64,000 bases of DNA, taken from an uncultured Latescibacterota bacterium. Lineage in GTDB: Bacteria > Latescibacterota > UBA2968. The stretch is taken from contig OY282377.1 in the NCBI GenBank assembly GCA_958295785.1, positions 4,280,896 to 4,344,895 of the forward strand. The letters are read 5' to 3'. The notes beneath the pieces were generated by a model. The model made no database searches, was not told where the DNA came from, and saw only the letters and a list, made by a program, of their open reading frames with translations. A program made the position numbers and the translations under genes. Shown piece by piece: positions 63,546 to 64,000 of this stretch. Each line of letters starts with the position of its first letter. Positions within the stretch are counted from its first letter, which is position 1.

Positions 63546-64000
63546 CTAAAGGGCTTTCACATCGACTGCTCGGCGCGAGGTTGTCGCCATGTGTGCCGCG
63601 TGGATGATCGCGAGGTTGTGGCGGGCGTGTTCGCAGGTGATGGGCGGCGGGTTGCCTTTGGCGAGTGCCTTGAAGGTGGCGGCGAAACAGTTGGCATGTC
63701 CAGCACGGGCCAGGGCCGCGTCGTCGAGGCCGTGGTTGAGGGCGACGGATTGCCATTTGCGATTGGATTTGTCCATGCAAAAGAGTTCGCGCCCGCGGCT
63801 GACAATGCGGATTCCGTGCGTGCGGGTATAGACTTCGCACAGATTGCCATCCCTGCCGATGGGCATACCCCATGAAGTGGCCACCGTGGAGAGGGCGCCA
63901 TTTTCGTGTTCAAAAAGGAGGAAGGCGACATCATCGACCTCGAAGTCGAAAAATTTGGTCTGCACGCGGGCTTCAACATAGCGCACAGGCGAGCCGATCA
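63546..64000 (-). CDS. Gfo/Idh/MocA-family oxidoreductase, 5' partial at window edge
   Basis: About 150 C-terminal residues are visible, with the N-terminus beyond 64000. VEARVQTKFFDFEVDDVAFL, FEHENGALSTVATSWGMPIG and EVYTRTHGIRIVSRGRELFC are typical of the alpha/beta C-terminal domain (GFO_IDH_MocA_C). The terminal helix region FKALAKGNPPPITCEHARHN then LAIIHAAHMATTSRRAVDV is the usual end. With the PhyH-HEAT and GH2 genes, it belongs to a sugar-utilisation group on the minus strand. The gap 63413-63545 holds no gene. Confidence 0.8.
   Translation of the reverse strand, partial: IGSPVRYVEARVQTKFFDFEVDDVAFLLFEHENGALSTVATSWGMPIGRDGNLCEVYTRTHGIRIVSRGRELFCMDKSNRKWQSVALNHGLDDAALARAGHANCFAATFKALAKGNPPPITCEHARHNLAIIHAAHMATTSRRAVDVKAL

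Noticed and set aside
1-64000. tRNA or rRNA genes
   Set aside because: No cloverleaf with a GTTC-A box and acceptor stem, and no conserved rRNA block, was noticed on reading; a tRNAscan run could still reveal one.

Overview
The window looks like a piece of an uncultured, diderm (outer-membrane) bacterial genome that is rich in mobile DNA. The evidence for the envelope type is an outer-membrane block of a TonB-dependent receptor with a carboxypeptidase-like N-terminal domain, a PorV-type barrel, and a large secreted protein ending in a 'VVPNPF'-type C-terminal domain. Other hints are a dockerin-like EF-hand protein, a phytanoyl-CoA-dioxygenase/HEAT fusion, GH117 and GH2 glycosidases and Gfo/Idh/MocA oxidoreductases. 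This mix recalls Latescibacterota/Poribacteria-like lineages, but that placement is inference; no rRNA or tRNA gene was seen.

Layout. 1-7.2 kb (+ strand): end of a dockerin-like protein, a frameshifted lipoprotein, TauE/SafE exporter, CDP-alcohol phosphatidyltransferase, GT2 glycosyltransferase, gene remnants, an acyltransferase-like protein, an ABC ATPase and a cupin. 7.4-15.5 kb (- strand): the outer-membrane operon (barrel, TonB receptor, secreted protein, PorV-like barrel). 16-27.3 kb: an insertion-sequence graveyard with IS110, three IS5/IS427-like copies, IS701-like, IS1595-like and an IS605/TnpB remnant, two ~118-bp MITEs, a ~1-kb segmental duplication, a RelE-like toxin fragment present twice, and a tandemly duplicated Rpn-family nuclease gene with a 12-bp minisatellite. 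27.3-36 kb (- strand): three octahaem cytochrome genes (one HAO-like, two HEAT/TPR fusions), separated by repeats and an intact IS701-like element. 36-51 kb (- strand): an expanded type I restriction-modification operon, in transcription order hsdM, truncated Fic, AlbA_2/Schlafen-like regulator, hsdS, two membrane-anchored TPR proteins each followed by an hsdS-tail remnant, a DUF4365 protein, [IS110], an unknown 313-aa protein, hsdR. 51.3-53.3 kb (+): a two-gene ATPase/nuclease-like cassette. 53.3-64 kb: carbohydrate metabolism (Gfo/Idh/MocA, thiamine-diphosphate enzyme, GH117, GH2, PhyH-HEAT) with a second two-gene cassette (AAA ATPase + DUF4276) inserted among them.

Three family-level observations tie the mobile part together. 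A ~450-bp element (called R1 here), with ATACCAA-type inverted ends and a covarying hairpin, occurs about six times. Both IS701-like copies sit in R1 ends with 5-bp target duplications. R1 and IS insertions have split several operons: Fic truncated by R1, and the DUF4365/313-aa gene pair separated by IS110. The defence genes cluster at 36-53 kb and 57.6-59.4 kb; the two ATPase + small-partner cassettes and the hsdS/TPR tandem array are the best candidates for under-described biology.
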